Below are positions 8,073 through 16,284 of a DNA stretch of 64,000 nt, piece after piece. Every line of letters begins with the position of its first letter. The stretch's first letter is position 1. Source of the stretch: Comamonas sp. (GTDB taxonomy: Bacteria > Pseudomonadota > Gammaproteobacteria > Burkholderiales > Burkholderiaceae_C); NCBI RefSeq assembly GCF_009360615.1, contig NZ_SPEY01000004.1, forward strand, positions 1-64,000, read 5' to 3'. The notes beneath the pieces were generated by a model, which made no database searches, was not told where the DNA came from, and saw nothing but the letters and a program-made list of their open reading frames with translations. A program made the position numbers and the translations under genes.

Positions 8073-9365
8073 TCAGAAGCGCTTCATCTGGCACTGGCAG
8101 GGCAACTCGGCCCTGGCTGCCGCAATCTCGCGCACGACCCTGAAGCCATAGCCCGAGCCTTCCACATCGAAGTCCACGCCGGCGCTGCCTTTTTTCTCCA
8201 TCATGCCCACCACCAGCGACTGCTGAAACTGGTGGTCTTGCGCACGCATGCTGCCCGAGCGGCCCGCCATCTGCACCCTGGCATGCTCCAGGGCACGGGC
8301 CACGGCCGTGGTGTCCGTGCTGCCGGCCTTCTCCAGGCTTTGCGCCAGCGCCTCGATCATGAGCTGCATGCGCATGTGCACATAGTCGTCCTCGGGCCTG
8401 GGAAAGCGCTGGCGGAAGGACTGGTAGAAGGCGCGGCTGTCGGCCGTGGGCACATTGGGCAGCCAGTCGGCCACGGCCAGCACCTTGCCCACGCCAGCGT
8501 CGCCCAGGGCCGCCGGTGCGCCCAGGGCATTGCCGTAGAAGGTATAGAAGCGCCCTTCGTAGCCAGCCTCGCGCGCGGCCTTGACCAGCAGCATCAGATC
8601 ATTGCCCCAGTTGCCCGTGATCACGGCCTGGGCACCGCTTTGCTGGATCTTGACCGCATAGGGCGCGAAGTCCTTGACGCGGCCCACGGGGTGCAGCTCG
8701 TCGCCTACGATGCGCACATCGGGCCGTTGCACGCCAAGCTGACGCCTTGCTTCACGCAGCACGGCCTGGCCAAAGCTGTAGTCCTGCCCGATCAGATAGG
8801 CACTGTGCACGGCCTTGTCGTCCTTGATGACCTCCATCAGCGCAGCCATGCGCATATCGGCATGGGCGTCAAAACGGAAATGCCAGAAGCTGCAGCGCTC
8901 GTTGGTCAATGCCGGGTCCACGGCCGAATAGTTGAGGTATAGCACCCGACGCGAGGGGTCGCGGCTGTTGTGCTTGTCGATGGCATCGAGAAGCGCCGCC
9001 GCGGTGGCCGACGAATTGCCCTGCATGATGATGCGTGCGCCATTGTCAATGGCTGCGCGCAACGCCGACAGCGCCTCTTCGTTCTGGCCTTTGCTGTCAT
9101 AGCGCTCGATCATCAGCTGATGCGCACCGTCGGCCAGGCGCACGCCGCCGCGCGCGTTCACACGCTCCGTCGCCCAGAGCAGGTTGCGGAACACGGCCTC
9201 GCCCGTGTTCGCAAACGGGCCGGAAAGGCTCTCCACCAACGCCAGCCTGATGGGCTGCGCAAGCCCGGACCTGGCAGCCGCCGCCGCAGCGCCGGCAAGA
9301 CCGAACGGCACGCATAGTAGTGGCAACTGCAGGTATTTCAAGGCATCACGGCGCAATTTATTCAT
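8073..9365 (-). CDS. Branched-chain amino acid type ABC transporter substrate-binding protein
   Basis: This 430-residue periplasmic binding protein is of the LivJ/type I fold (Peripla_BP_6). Its N-terminus MNKLRRDALKYLQLP has a long Ala-rich hydrophobic stretch and reaches maturity near AQPIRLALVESLSG. Typical segments are SLSGPFANTG, the internal GNSSATAAALLDAI and GQDYSFGQAVLREARRQ. The ATG at 9365 is preferred over one 11 codons upstream because AAGAGA precedes it and the signal peptide then has a normal length. No ABC permease or ATPase genes lie beside it, so it is an orphan receptor here. It is transcribed divergently from the Hsp20 gene. Confidence 0.88.
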   Translation of the reverse strand: MNKLRRDALKYLQLPLLCVPFGLAGAAAAAARSGLAQPIRLALVESLSGPFANTGEAVFRNLLWATERVNARGGVRLADGAHQLMIERYDSKGQNEEALSALRAAIDNGARIIMQGNSSATAAALLDAIDKHNSRDPSRRVLYLNYSAVDPALTNERCSFWHFRFDAHADMRMAALMEVIKDDKAVHSAYLIGQDYSFGQAVLREARRQLGVQRPDVRIVGDELHPVGRVKDFAPYAVKIQQSGAQAVITGNWGNDLMLLVKAAREAGYEGRFYTFYGNALGAPAALGDAGVGKVLAVADWLPNVPTADSRAFYQSFRQRFPRPEDDYVHMRMQLMIEALAQSLEKAGSTDTTAVARALEHARVQMAGRSGSMRAQDHQFQQSLVVGMMEKKGSAGVDFDVEGSGYGFRVVREIAAARAELPCQCQMKRF

Positions 9366-9376
9366 CAAAAAAATCT

Positions 9377-9410
9377 CTTGAAATGCGCTTGCCACCACCT
9401 ACCTATGAAC
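9377..9410 (+). promoter_or_regulatory. Possible heat-shock (sigma-32-like) promoter of the Hsp20 gene
   Basis: CTTGAAA at 9377-9383 is a perfect match to the sigma-32 -35 consensus, upstream of a heat-shock gene. The -10 is weak: CCTACCTAT, 14 bp further on, only partly resembles CCCCAT-type elements. The call rests mainly on the -35 and on the gene it precedes. Confidence 0.3.
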
Positions 9411-9456
9411 CAAGCGGCAACAACGCAAGCCGCGCAGTTTAAAGGAGTTAACCACC

Positions 9457-9840
9457 ATGTTCTTCGCCCCTGTGATGAGCCGCAATACCTTTGTATCCCC
9501 TCGCGCCGCCGACCTGGCCCTGCAACGTTTTCTGCAGGATGCCCTGGGCGCCGCAAGCCCCGCACAGCGCCAGGTTCAGGTCAGCCGGGATGACCAATCC
9601 ACCACCCTGACCCTGGATGTACCCGGGCTGGCTCGGGAACAGCTCCAGCTCTCGCTGGATGGAACTGTCGTCAAGCTCGAAAGCGTGGAAGGCGCGGCCC
9701 GCCAGGTCAGATACCGCTGGGATCTGGGCCATGAAATCGACGCAGCCAACAGCAAGGCCAAACTCGAGCATGGAGTGCTCACGCTAAGCCTGGCCAAGCT
9801 CGAGCCCCAGAGCAAGGCCGTTACGCTGAGCATCGAATAA
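9457..9840 (+). CDS. Hsp20/alpha-crystallin family small heat-shock protein
   Basis: This 127-residue protein is an ATP-independent holdase that binds unfolding proteins. The alpha-crystallin domain runs from about residue 40 to the end: the start LTLDVPGLAREQLQLSL and the conserved HGVLTLSLAK near the C-terminus are clear. It is slightly short, with no extended C-terminal I-x-I tail visible, which may limit large oligomer assembly. The ATG at 9457 has an AAAGGAG ribosome-binding site at good spacing. A Rho-independent terminator follows about 75 bp downstream. Confidence 0.9.
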   Translation: MFFAPVMSRNTFVSPRAADLALQRFLQDALGAASPAQRQVQVSRDDQSTTLTLDVPGLAREQLQLSLDGTVVKLESVEGAARQVRYRWDLGHEIDAANSKAKLEHGVLTLSLAKLEPQSKAVTLSIE

Positions 9841-9913
9841 GCGCTGCTTTTCGCCTACCGGTCTGCCTCATCCTTTCTTCCATCTCCTCTTAGCGGGGCC
9901 GACCGGAAAGCAC

Positions 9914-9947
9914 AAGCCCGCAATGCCGATGCACTGCGGGCTTTTTT
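9914..9947 (+). terminator. Rho-independent terminator after the Hsp20 gene
   Basis: AAGCCCGCA and TGCGGGCTT form a perfect 9-bp stem around a 12-nt loop, followed by a T run. Confidence 0.85.
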
Positions 9948-10114
9948 CCGCTCAATTAACTGGCAGTTGCCGGAAACCGGACTGATTCGGCGTCTTGACC
10001 TACAGGCACAGACTGCCGGAGCGTGTCGTGCAGCCATCTTCAATTCCTACACTGTGGTTTCAGCCGGGTGCGCCAATGCCGCACCGCCTTCCAACCCGTT
10101 TGAGGAATTCCCCC

Positions 10115-10717
10115 ATGGCCAAAGTGCTGGTTCTCTACTACTCCATGTACGGACATATCGAAACCATGGCGCAGGCCGTGGCCGAAGGCGCCCGCAGCGT
10201 CAGCGGTGCCGAGGTCACCATCAAGCGCGTGCCCGAAACCATGCCCGAAGATGTCTTCAAGAACGCAGGCGGCAAGGCCAATCAGGCCGCCGAGGTCGCC
10301 ACCCCAGCCGAGCTGGCCGACTACGATGCCATCCTGTTTGGCGTGCCCACGCGCTTTGGCAATATGCCGGGCCAGATGCGCAGCTTTCTCGACCAGACCG
10401 GCGGTCTCTGGGTCAAGGGGGCCCTGATCAACAAGATCGGCAGTGTCTTCACCTCGACCGGCACCGGAGGCGGCCAGGAAATGACGGTGACCAGCACCTG
10501 GGCGACACTGGCCCATCACGGCATGCTCATCGTGCCGCTGGGCTATCCCCTGCCCGAGCAGACCAGCCTGAGCGCAGTCAAGGGCGGCAATTCGCCCTAT
10601 GGAGCCTCGACGATTGCGGGCGCCGATGGTTCGCGCCAGCCTCATCCCGACGAGCTGAGCATTGCCCGCTACCAGGGCCAGAATGTCGCGAAACTGGCCG
10701 TAAAGCTTGCAGGATAA
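10115..10717 (+). CDS. wrbA: NAD(P)H:quinone oxidoreductase WrbA
   Basis: This 200-residue flavodoxin-like FMN protein reduces quinones with two electrons and protects against redox cycling. The FMN phosphate loop [13 protein letters not shown] lies at the N-terminus. [17 protein letters not shown] and the flavin-ring loop [10 protein letters not shown] are typical of WrbA, as is the C-terminal end. The family length of about 200 is matched by the ATG at 10115; longer frames start in non-conserved sequence. The gene is monocistronic and its terminator is shared with the convergent tsaD. Confidence 0.95.
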   Translation: MAKVLVLYYSMYGHIETMAQAVAEGARSVSGAEVTIKRVPETMPEDVFKNAGGKANQAAEVATPAELADYDAILFGVPTRFGNMPGQMRSFLDQTGGLWVKGALINKIGSVFTSTGTGGGQEMTVTSTWATLAHHGMLIVPLGYPLPEQTSLSAVKGGNSPYGASTIAGADGSRQPHPDELSIARYQGQNVAKLAVKLAG

Positions 10718-10732
10718 GCGCAGGCAGCCATG

Positions 10733-10761
10733 AAAAAAGCAGCCACCTGGGCTGCTTTTTT
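10733..10761. terminator. Bidirectional terminator between wrbA and tsaD
   Basis: AAAAAAGCAGCC and GGCTGCTTTTTT pair around a 5-nt loop, giving an A-run and a T-run on either side that serve both converging genes. The same stem core recurs at 42172-42199 and 45034-45059. Confidence 0.88.
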
Positions 10762-10772
10762 GCGGTACGGAA

Positions 10773-11813
10773 TCACCTGAGCGAATCCAGCGGCCAGCGC
10801 GGCTTCACATCAAACGCATATTCATGCAGTGCCTGCTCGCGTCCCGCCTGTATGCGCATGGCGGCAGCCATGGCAATCATGGCGCCGTTGTCGGTGCATA
10901 AATGCAGCTCGGGGTAATGCACGCGGATCTTGTGCTTGGCACAGGCTTCATTGAGCTGCTGGCGCAACAGCCTGTTGGCGCCCACACCTCCCGCCACCAC
11001 CACCCGCTTCATGCCGGTCTGCTTGAGTGCCGCCATGGTTTTCCTGACCAGCACATCCACAATCGCGGCCTGCGTGCTGGCTGCCAGATCGGCCTTGCGC
11101 GCTTCGAGCTCGTCCCCCAGCTTCTTGGCCTGGGTCAGCACAGCCGTCTTGAGGCCGGCAAACGAAAAGTCCAGGTCACCCGAATGCAGCAAGGGGCGAG
11201 GCAGCTTGAAGGCCTGAGGATCGCCGCCCTCCGCCAGCTTCGAGAGCACGGGGCCACCCGGATAGGGCAAGCCCATGAGCTTGGCCGATTTGTCGAAAGC
11301 CTCGCCCGCCGCATCGTCGATGGTTTCACCGAGGATTTCATATTCGCCCACGCCGTCCACACGCATGAGCTGGGTGTGGCCACCCGAGACCAGCAAGGCC
11401 ACGAACGGGAACTCCGGCGGGTCGGCACTGAGAAAGGGCGAGAGCAGATGGCCTTCGAGGTGGTGCACGCCCAGCACGGGCTTGTCCAGCGCGGCCGCCA
11501 TGGCACAAGCCGCACCGGAGCCGACCAGCAATGCCCCGGCAAGGCCTGGGCCGCGTGTGAAGGCAATCACATCGACCTTGTCGAGCGTCTCCCCGGATTC
11601 GGCGAGCACTTTCTCGGTCAGCGGCAGCACGCGGCGGATATGGTCGCGGCTGGCAAGCTCGGGTACGACGCCGCCATAGGCGCGGTGCATTTCGATCTGG
11701 CTGTGCAGCGCATGACTCAGCAAGGCGGGCACACCTTGGCCGTCCGGGGTGCGCACCAGGGCCACACCGGTTTCATCGCAAGAGGATTCGATTCCCAGGA
11801 TCAGCAAACTCAT
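10773..11813 (-). CDS. tsaD: tRNA N6-adenosine threonylcarbamoyltransferase TsaD
   Basis: This 346-residue protein is the catalytic subunit that transfers the threonylcarbamoyl group to A37 of ANN-decoding tRNAs, working with TsaB and TsaE. The start [16 protein letters not shown], the metal-binding HHLEGH (117-122), the nucleotide-binding segments [11 protein letters not shown] and [17 protein letters not shown], and the C-terminal [13 protein letters not shown] are all characteristic. The length equals that of E. coli TsaD. It stands alone, unlike in organisms where it is linked to rpsU, which here is 12 kb away. Confidence 0.97.
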   Translation of the reverse strand: MSLLILGIESSCDETGVALVRTPDGQGVPALLSHALHSQIEMHRAYGGVVPELASRDHIRRVLPLTEKVLAESGETLDKVDVIAFTRGPGLAGALLVGSGAACAMAAALDKPVLGVHHLEGHLLSPFLSADPPEFPFVALLVSGGHTQLMRVDGVGEYEILGETIDDAAGEAFDKSAKLMGLPYPGGPVLSKLAEGGDPQAFKLPRPLLHSGDLDFSFAGLKTAVLTQAKKLGDELEARKADLAASTQAAIVDVLVRKTMAALKQTGMKRVVVAGGVGANRLLRQQLNEACAKHKIRVHYPELHLCTDNGAMIAMAAAMRIQAGREQALHEYAFDVKPRWPLDSLR

Positions 11814-11899
11814 GGCCGCAAGTGTAGAACCAGCGCCTCGCAGATGCAGAAAAGGCGGACATTAGCCCTGCCCGCCCTCGCTACTCAAATCATAGCAAC

Positions 11900-12355
11900 T
11901 TATGGTTGATTCACATTGGGTGTACCGGATATATAGTGTTCCAGCTGATGGATCGTGAACTGCTGGGACGAGATGATTTCCTTGACGATGTCGCCGATGG
12001 AAATCAGCCCCTGCAGCTCGCGAGACTCGTTGATCACGGGCAGATGGCGCATGCGATTGCTGGTCATCAGCGACATGCACTCCTCGCTGGTCTGACGCGG
12101 CAGCACGCAATGCACCTTGCGCGTCATGACCTCGTCCACGCGCGTGCTGGCCGAGCTTCGGCCCTGCAGTGCGATCTTGCGCGCGTAGTCGCGCTCGGTC
12201 ACGATGCCTGCGATCTCGCCACCTTCGAGCACCAGCAGCGCGCCAATGCTTTTTTCCGCCATGAGCTGCAGTGCAGCCAGCATGGTGTCGGAGGGAGAAA
12301 CGCTGTAGATAGTGCTGTTGCCCTTGGCGCGCAGAATTTCGGCGACGGTCGTCAT
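11900..12355 (-). CDS. CBS domain-containing protein
   Basis: This 151-residue protein is made almost entirely of two CBS repeats (about 12-65 and 78-130). Each has the expected pattern, with GALLVLEGGEIAGIVTERD in the first and MRHLPVINESRELQGLISIGDIV in the second. Stand-alone CBS pairs usually bind adenine nucleotides and act as energy or redox sensors; the partner is unknown. The ATG at 12355 is chosen because GGAG lies 8 bases upstream. An upstream in-frame ATG would place the ribosome-binding site inside the gene. Confidence 0.88.
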   Translation of the reverse strand: MTTVAEILRAKGNSTIYSVSPSDTMLAALQLMAEKSIGALLVLEGGEIAGIVTERDYARKIALQGRSSASTRVDEVMTRKVHCVLPRQTSEECMSLMTSNRMRHLPVINESRELQGLISIGDIVKEIISSQQFTIHQLEHYISGTPNVNQP

Positions 12356-12458
12356 CTGGTTCTCCTTTCTGGATCGGCCTGTCATGCAAAACGCATCACG
12401 ACATGACCAGTGTGAGAATCCTGCTGCATTGCGGCAATCAGGCTATGCCCGTATACAA

Positions 12459-12486
12459 AAACAAAAAAGGCAGCCAGAGCTGCCTT
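12459..12486 (-). terminator. Terminator after the DUF937 gene
   Basis: On the minus strand AAGGCAGCTCTGGCTGCCTT folds into a short GC-rich hairpin followed by TTTTGTTTTTG. It fits the end of the DUF937 gene at 12509. Confidence 0.75.
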
Positions 12487-12508
12487 GATACTGTCACGCC
12501 ATCCGGGC

Positions 12509-13201
12509 TCAGCGTCGACCGCCCAGCAGTCCCGCGCCCAGCTTGAACAGATCTCCGGCATCCAGCTTGCCGTCACCATTCTGATCGAGCAGGCTGCCGA
12601 GGATGCCTCCTGCCGCACCGCCTTGCGACTGGATCTGGCCGCGCTCCTGATCCAGGGCACTTCCCAGGTCGCCGGCCCCCATGCCCTGCGACTGGACGCG
12701 ATTGGCCAGAAAAGACATCACCAGCGGAGCCAGCAGGGCCAGCAACTGACCCGCATTGCCACCCAGGCCCGTGGCCTGGCCGAGCTGGGATTCGGCCTGC
12801 TGGCGCTGGCCTCCGAAGATATTGCCCAGGATGGCGCCTGCATCCAGCTGGGAGTTGCCGGCACCGGAGCCGCCCCCCAGCACCGAGCCCAGAATGCTGC
12901 CCAGGCCGCCGGCCGCACCGGTACCGCCGCCCAGCAGTCCACCGAGTCCGCCCAGCAGACCGCCCATATCCAGAGCCCCGTTGGCGCTGCTGTGATCGCG
13001 CTGCAGAGCGCCGAGCAGATCGGCCGCGCCCTCGGGCTGGGCCGCGTTCTGGCCCAGTGCGCCAAACAGCATGGGCAGCGCCACGCCTACGGCCTGCTCG
13101 GCCTGCACGGAGTCGATGCCCAGCTGCTGGGCCAGGCCCTGCATGGGAGCGCCCTGCAACTGGCCCATGAGTTCGTCGGTCAAAGATGCGTTCGCGGTCA
13201 T
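12509..13201 (-). CDS. DUF937 (YidB-like) family protein with an EF-hand-like C-terminus
   Basis: This 230-residue protein starts like YidB/DUF937 members (LTDELMGQLQGAPMQGLAQQLG). A glycine-rich middle part holds repeated LGGLLGG and GSILGSVLGGG blocks (about 95-140). Near the C-terminus DQNGDGKLDAGDL matches an EF-hand or dockerin calcium-binding loop. No signal peptide is visible. Biochemical function is unknown for the family. The start at 13201 is chosen because the frame upstream lacks family features and GAGTGTTGAC precedes this ATG. The Gly-rich part may be flexible or aggregation-prone. Confidence 0.8.
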   Translation of the reverse strand: MTANASLTDELMGQLQGAPMQGLAQQLGIDSVQAEQAVGVALPMLFGALGQNAAQPEGAADLLGALQRDHSSANGALDMGGLLGGLGGLLGGGTGAAGGLGSILGSVLGGGSGAGNSQLDAGAILGNIFGGQRQQAESQLGQATGLGGNAGQLLALLAPLVMSFLANRVQSQGMGAGDLGSALDQERGQIQSQGGAAGGILGSLLDQNGDGKLDAGDLFKLGAGLLGGRR

Positions 13202-13363
13202 GTCAACACTCCTCAAAAACAGCGCACATGGTACGCGCGCTCCGTGTCCCGAAATGTGACCAATGTTCCTCCGCTGCACAAGCCCCTACCCGGCTATCGA
13301 CCATGGTCCAGGGCCGCAGCTCCGGTTCCGGGCCCGAGCGGCCGCACGCCACGACCGGCCCGC

Positions 13364-14410
13364 TCAGAAGGAATGCGAGATGCCGGCGAGCAGCGAGCGC
13401 GGCGTGCTGCCCTTGTCAACCGAAGGCCCGGCATTGCTGGCGCTGTTGATGGTGAAGGCTGCATCCGCCTCGTTGCGAATCGTGGAGAGGCCCGCATAGA
13501 GCCTGGTGCGCTTGGACAGCGCGTGGTCGTAGCGCAGGCTCAGGGCACGGGCATCGCTGTTGGCCCGCGCACGCCCCTGGAACTGGCCATAGGACAGCAG
13601 CACCTGCCCTGCCACGCCGACAGGAATCGTCATGCTGGCTTCGAAGAACCGCCCGCGCTTGCTGACGGCATCGGGCAGATCGTCTTCGCGGGTGGACAGC
13701 AGCAAGGCCGCCCTGGCCAGCTTGAAATCATAGGAGCCGCCCAGCAAGCGATAGCGGTCGGTGTTCTGGGCCGTGGTGCGGCGCTCCCACTGCGAGGCCC
13801 CCAGGCTCCAGGGACCGCGCGTGTAGTCCAGCGAGCCGCCGAACTGGCGCCCCACATTGGTGCCGGCGTTCTCCCCGAACGAGTACATGCCCCGCACCAC
13901 CAGTCCTGCCATGGAAGCCGACTGAAAGCGCAGCGAGTTGTCGGCGCGCAGCACTGTGCCGTCACGGAAATAGTTGGCGGCATTGCCCCAGATCAGGCCC
14001 GTCAGGGCATAGGAAGCCAGCGAGGTATGAAACGTGGTGTAGTGGCGGCCCACCGTCAGTTGACCCCAGTCTCCGCCCATGCCGACAAAGATCTGTCGAC
14101 CAAAGGCGAGCCCGCCCTGACCGCGCTCGCCGGTATCGGCATTCAGTCCGGCTTCCATCACGTACAGCGCACGCAGGCCGCCGCCCAGGTCCTCGGTTCC
14201 GCGAACGCCCCAGCGCGAGCCCGCCAGGACACCGCTTTCTGCACGCAGGGTGCGGCCCGCGCCGGTGGACACCGACTCGGCGGCCATGTCCACCACGCCG
14301 TACAGCGTGACCTGGGATGTGGCGGGCGCAGCGGTCTGAGCCTGAGCCAGCGAACAGGTGGAGATGAAGGCAGCGGCCACAGCCAAGCCTCCCGATTGCA
14401 AGGATGTCAT
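13364..14410 (-). CDS. Gram-negative trimeric porin
   Basis: This 348-residue outer-membrane beta-barrel porin is of the betaproteobacterial type (Porin_4/OmpC-like). A signal peptide ends near AQAQTAA (about residue 25). The mature N-terminus SQVTLYGVVDMAAES is the signature of this family, as are GSRWGVRGTEDLGGGL and the terminal phenylalanine (GISHSF) needed for BAM recognition. It lies 135 bp downstream of a Bug receptor gene on the same strand, so it may be the outer-membrane entry route for that receptor's substrate. An inverted repeat in the gap may set relative expression. Confidence 0.93.
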   Translation of the reverse strand: MTSLQSGGLAVAAAFISTCSLAQAQTAAPATSQVTLYGVVDMAAESVSTGAGRTLRAESGVLAGSRWGVRGTEDLGGGLRALYVMEAGLNADTGERGQGGLAFGRQIFVGMGGDWGQLTVGRHYTTFHTSLASYALTGLIWGNAANYFRDGTVLRADNSLRFQSASMAGLVVRGMYSFGENAGTNVGRQFGGSLDYTRGPWSLGASQWERRTTAQNTDRYRLLGGSYDFKLARAALLLSTREDDLPDAVSKRGRFFEASMTIPVGVAGQVLLSYGQFQGRARANSDARALSLRYDHALSKRTRLYAGLSTIRNEADAAFTINSASNAGPSVDKGSTPRSLLAGISHSF

Positions 14411-14457
14411 GAAGTCTCTCTTTTTTTACTAATGGATGGGCCGCACAGCAGATTCCT

Positions 14458-14483
14458 GCCGCTGTCGCGCCGCTGACAGCGGC
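14458..14483 (-). other. Stem-loop between the Bug receptor and porin genes
   Basis: GCCGCTGTC and GACAGCGGC form a perfect 9-bp stem with an 8-nt loop. A second pair, GGCATCC/GGATGCC (14481-14507), lies beside it. There is no T run on the minus strand, so this looks like an RNA-processing or stability element, or a weak Rho-assisted stop, rather than a full intrinsic terminator. Confidence 0.45.
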
Positions 14484-14545
14484 ATCCGCCGCAGTTGCGG
14501 GGATGCCGTGTGGAAGTCCGGCGCCTCAGATGGCGCCGGCCGCGC

Positions 14546-15535
14546 TCATTCGAGGCGGATGTTCTTTTGCGTGATCAGGCTGCCGTAGATGCGTGCATCG
14601 TTGTCGATGCGCCTGGCCAGCGAGGCGGCGCTGGTGTCGTCGATGCGCCAGCCCTGGGCCAGCAGCTTGCTGCGGATATCGGGAGCATGAAGAATCTTTT
14701 CCAAGGCCGCGGCCAGCCTGGCGCGATGCTCGGCGGGCATGGAAGCCGGTGCCATGACTGCATTCCAGACTTCGATGTCCACATTGCCGGCACCAATCTC
14801 GGGCATGGCCGGCACACCGGGCGCCAATGGGCTGCGCTTGCTGGAACTCACGGCCAGGGCGGCCAGCTTGCCGGACTGGACCAGCGGCATGACGGTAGAG
14901 GCCGGCAGCAAGGCCATCTGCACCTGATCGCCCATCAAGGCGTTGACCACGGCCGGTCCGCCGTTATAGGGCACATGCTGCAGAGTCAGGCCCATGGCTT
15001 CCTTGATCAGCTCCACGCCCAGATGGCCACCGGACCCCGTGCCCACCGAGCCATAGTTGCCCTGGGTCCCGGTCTTGAGCGCCTTGAAGTAGGCCCCTGC
15101 ATTCGCGGCCATGGACTTGGGAGCCACCAGCACCAGAGGGGCCGAACCGATCATGGCCAGCGGTGCGAGATCCTTGACCGGATCGTAGGGCAGCTTGCTG
15201 TAGAGAAACTTGGAGCTGGTCAGCGGGCCGTTGCCGATCACGCCAATGGTGTGGCCGTCGCCGGCTTTGGCGACGGCGTCAGCACCGATATTGCCGCTGG
15301 CCCCTCCTTTGTTCTCCACCACCACAGGCTGGCCCAGGGCCTTGGACAGGGGCTCGGCCAGCAATCGGGCCTGCACATCGGGCGAAGAGCCGCTGGCATA
15401 GCCGACGATCAGACGTATGGAGCGGGTGGGCCAGTCAGCCTTGCCCTGGGCCAGGGCCACCAGGGGCAGGCAGGCAGCGGCGCACAGCAGCAGGGCAGCC
15501 CGGCGCACGGGCATCGATTTTCTTGTCATCTTCAT
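14546..15535 (-). CDS. Bug-family tripartite tricarboxylate transporter substrate-binding protein
   Basis: This 329-residue periplasmic receptor is of the Bug (TctC-like) family. A signal peptide ends near ALAQGKADWP (about 28-30). Family landmarks are WPTRSIRLIVGYASGSSPD, the loop ENKGGASGNIGAD and LQHVPYNGGPAVVNALMG. Bug proteins bind carboxylates, amides or aromatic acids and usually feed a TctA/TctB permease, but no such permease is in the window. The gene is third in a minus-strand operon after a Zn alcohol dehydrogenase and an EthD-like gene (29-bp gap), with a porin downstream. Confidence 0.92.
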   Translation of the reverse strand: MKMTRKSMPVRRAALLLCAAACLPLVALAQGKADWPTRSIRLIVGYASGSSPDVQARLLAEPLSKALGQPVVVENKGGASGNIGADAVAKAGDGHTIGVIGNGPLTSSKFLYSKLPYDPVKDLAPLAMIGSAPLVLVAPKSMAANAGAYFKALKTGTQGNYGSVGTGSGGHLGVELIKEAMGLTLQHVPYNGGPAVVNALMGDQVQMALLPASTVMPLVQSGKLAALAVSSSKRSPLAPGVPAMPEIGAGNVDIEVWNAVMAPASMPAEHRARLAAALEKILHAPDIRSKLLAQGWRIDDTSAASLARRIDNDARIYGSLITQKNIRLE

Positions 15536-15564
15536 GTCTCCAGAATCTCGGTCTCAGTCTCGGA

Positions 15565-16284
15565 TCAACAATCGGCGTATCCGGCCATCAGTTCCATCAT
15601 CGGTGGCAGGCGTCCGCTGGCGGGCAGGGCCAGCTGCGAACGGTGCACCCGGGTTTGCAGGCCATAAGCCTGCTGTGCAGGCGTTTCGAGGTGATGCGCC
15701 TGCATTTGGTCGGCCCACCATCGGGCGCCTTGGGTGCATGCCGTTCCGTCCAGATGCTCGGCCAGCATGACCACCGTGACTTCCCCCTGGGCCTGCTCGG
15801 CAATGCGCTCGCCGCCCACGGGGTAGTGCAAGGAACGCTCCACAGGCACCACACCCGCCATGACCCGCAGCAGACGTCCTTGCTGCACCGCCTGCTCGGC
15901 CCGGCAGGCTGCATCGGCAGCCCAGGCCTGTACATCGTTGGTGACGGCCTTGAGCGTCGTCAGCGCCGCACCGCTGGATGCGCCAGCCTGGACCTGCAAT
16001 AGGCAGGGCCTGCGCATGAAGGCACTCAGGCGCGGCCTCATGCGTGCCGACCAGGGCGTGGGATGGGCGATCACATCCGCGTACGCGGCCGAGTCCAGGG
16101 CCGCCAGAGACTCCAGACCGTAGAGCGTGAAGTATCCGCAGGCGCCGACATAGCGATGGCCGTAGACAAAGCCCGGCAAGCCCACGCGCTCGGGCACATG
16201 CTCGAACGCATGCCAAGCCTCGTATTCTGCGCGAGCCTCGGGCCGGTCGATGTCGTTCCACAAGGCCAGGAAGGCGGTGCTCAT
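15565..16284 (-). CDS. EthD/dimeric alpha-beta barrel-like protein of unknown function
   Basis: I do not recognise a named family for this 239-residue protein. The N-terminal half (FLALWNDIDRPEARAEYEAWH, given by key residues W9, D11, W23, H24 and H28) resembles small dimeric alpha-beta barrel proteins of the EthD type. Those proteins share a W-H-x-x-E-H-V-P-E-R signature, here WHAFEHVPERVGLPGF. The second half could be a repeat of the same fold but lacks the motif. No signal peptide is seen, so it should be cytoplasmic. Its ATG overlaps the stop of the upstream alcohol dehydrogenase gene (ATGA), which implies translational coupling and a shared pathway. Confidence 0.6.
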   Translation of the reverse strand: MSTAFLALWNDIDRPEARAEYEAWHAFEHVPERVGLPGFVYGHRYVGACGYFTLYGLESLAALDSAAYADVIAHPTPWSARMRPRLSAFMRRPCLLQVQAGASSGAALTTLKAVTNDVQAWAADAACRAEQAVQQGRLLRVMAGVVPVERSLHYPVGGERIAEQAQGEVTVVMLAEHLDGTACTQGARWWADQMQAHHLETPAQQAYGLQTRVHRSQLALPASGRLPPMMELMAGYADC

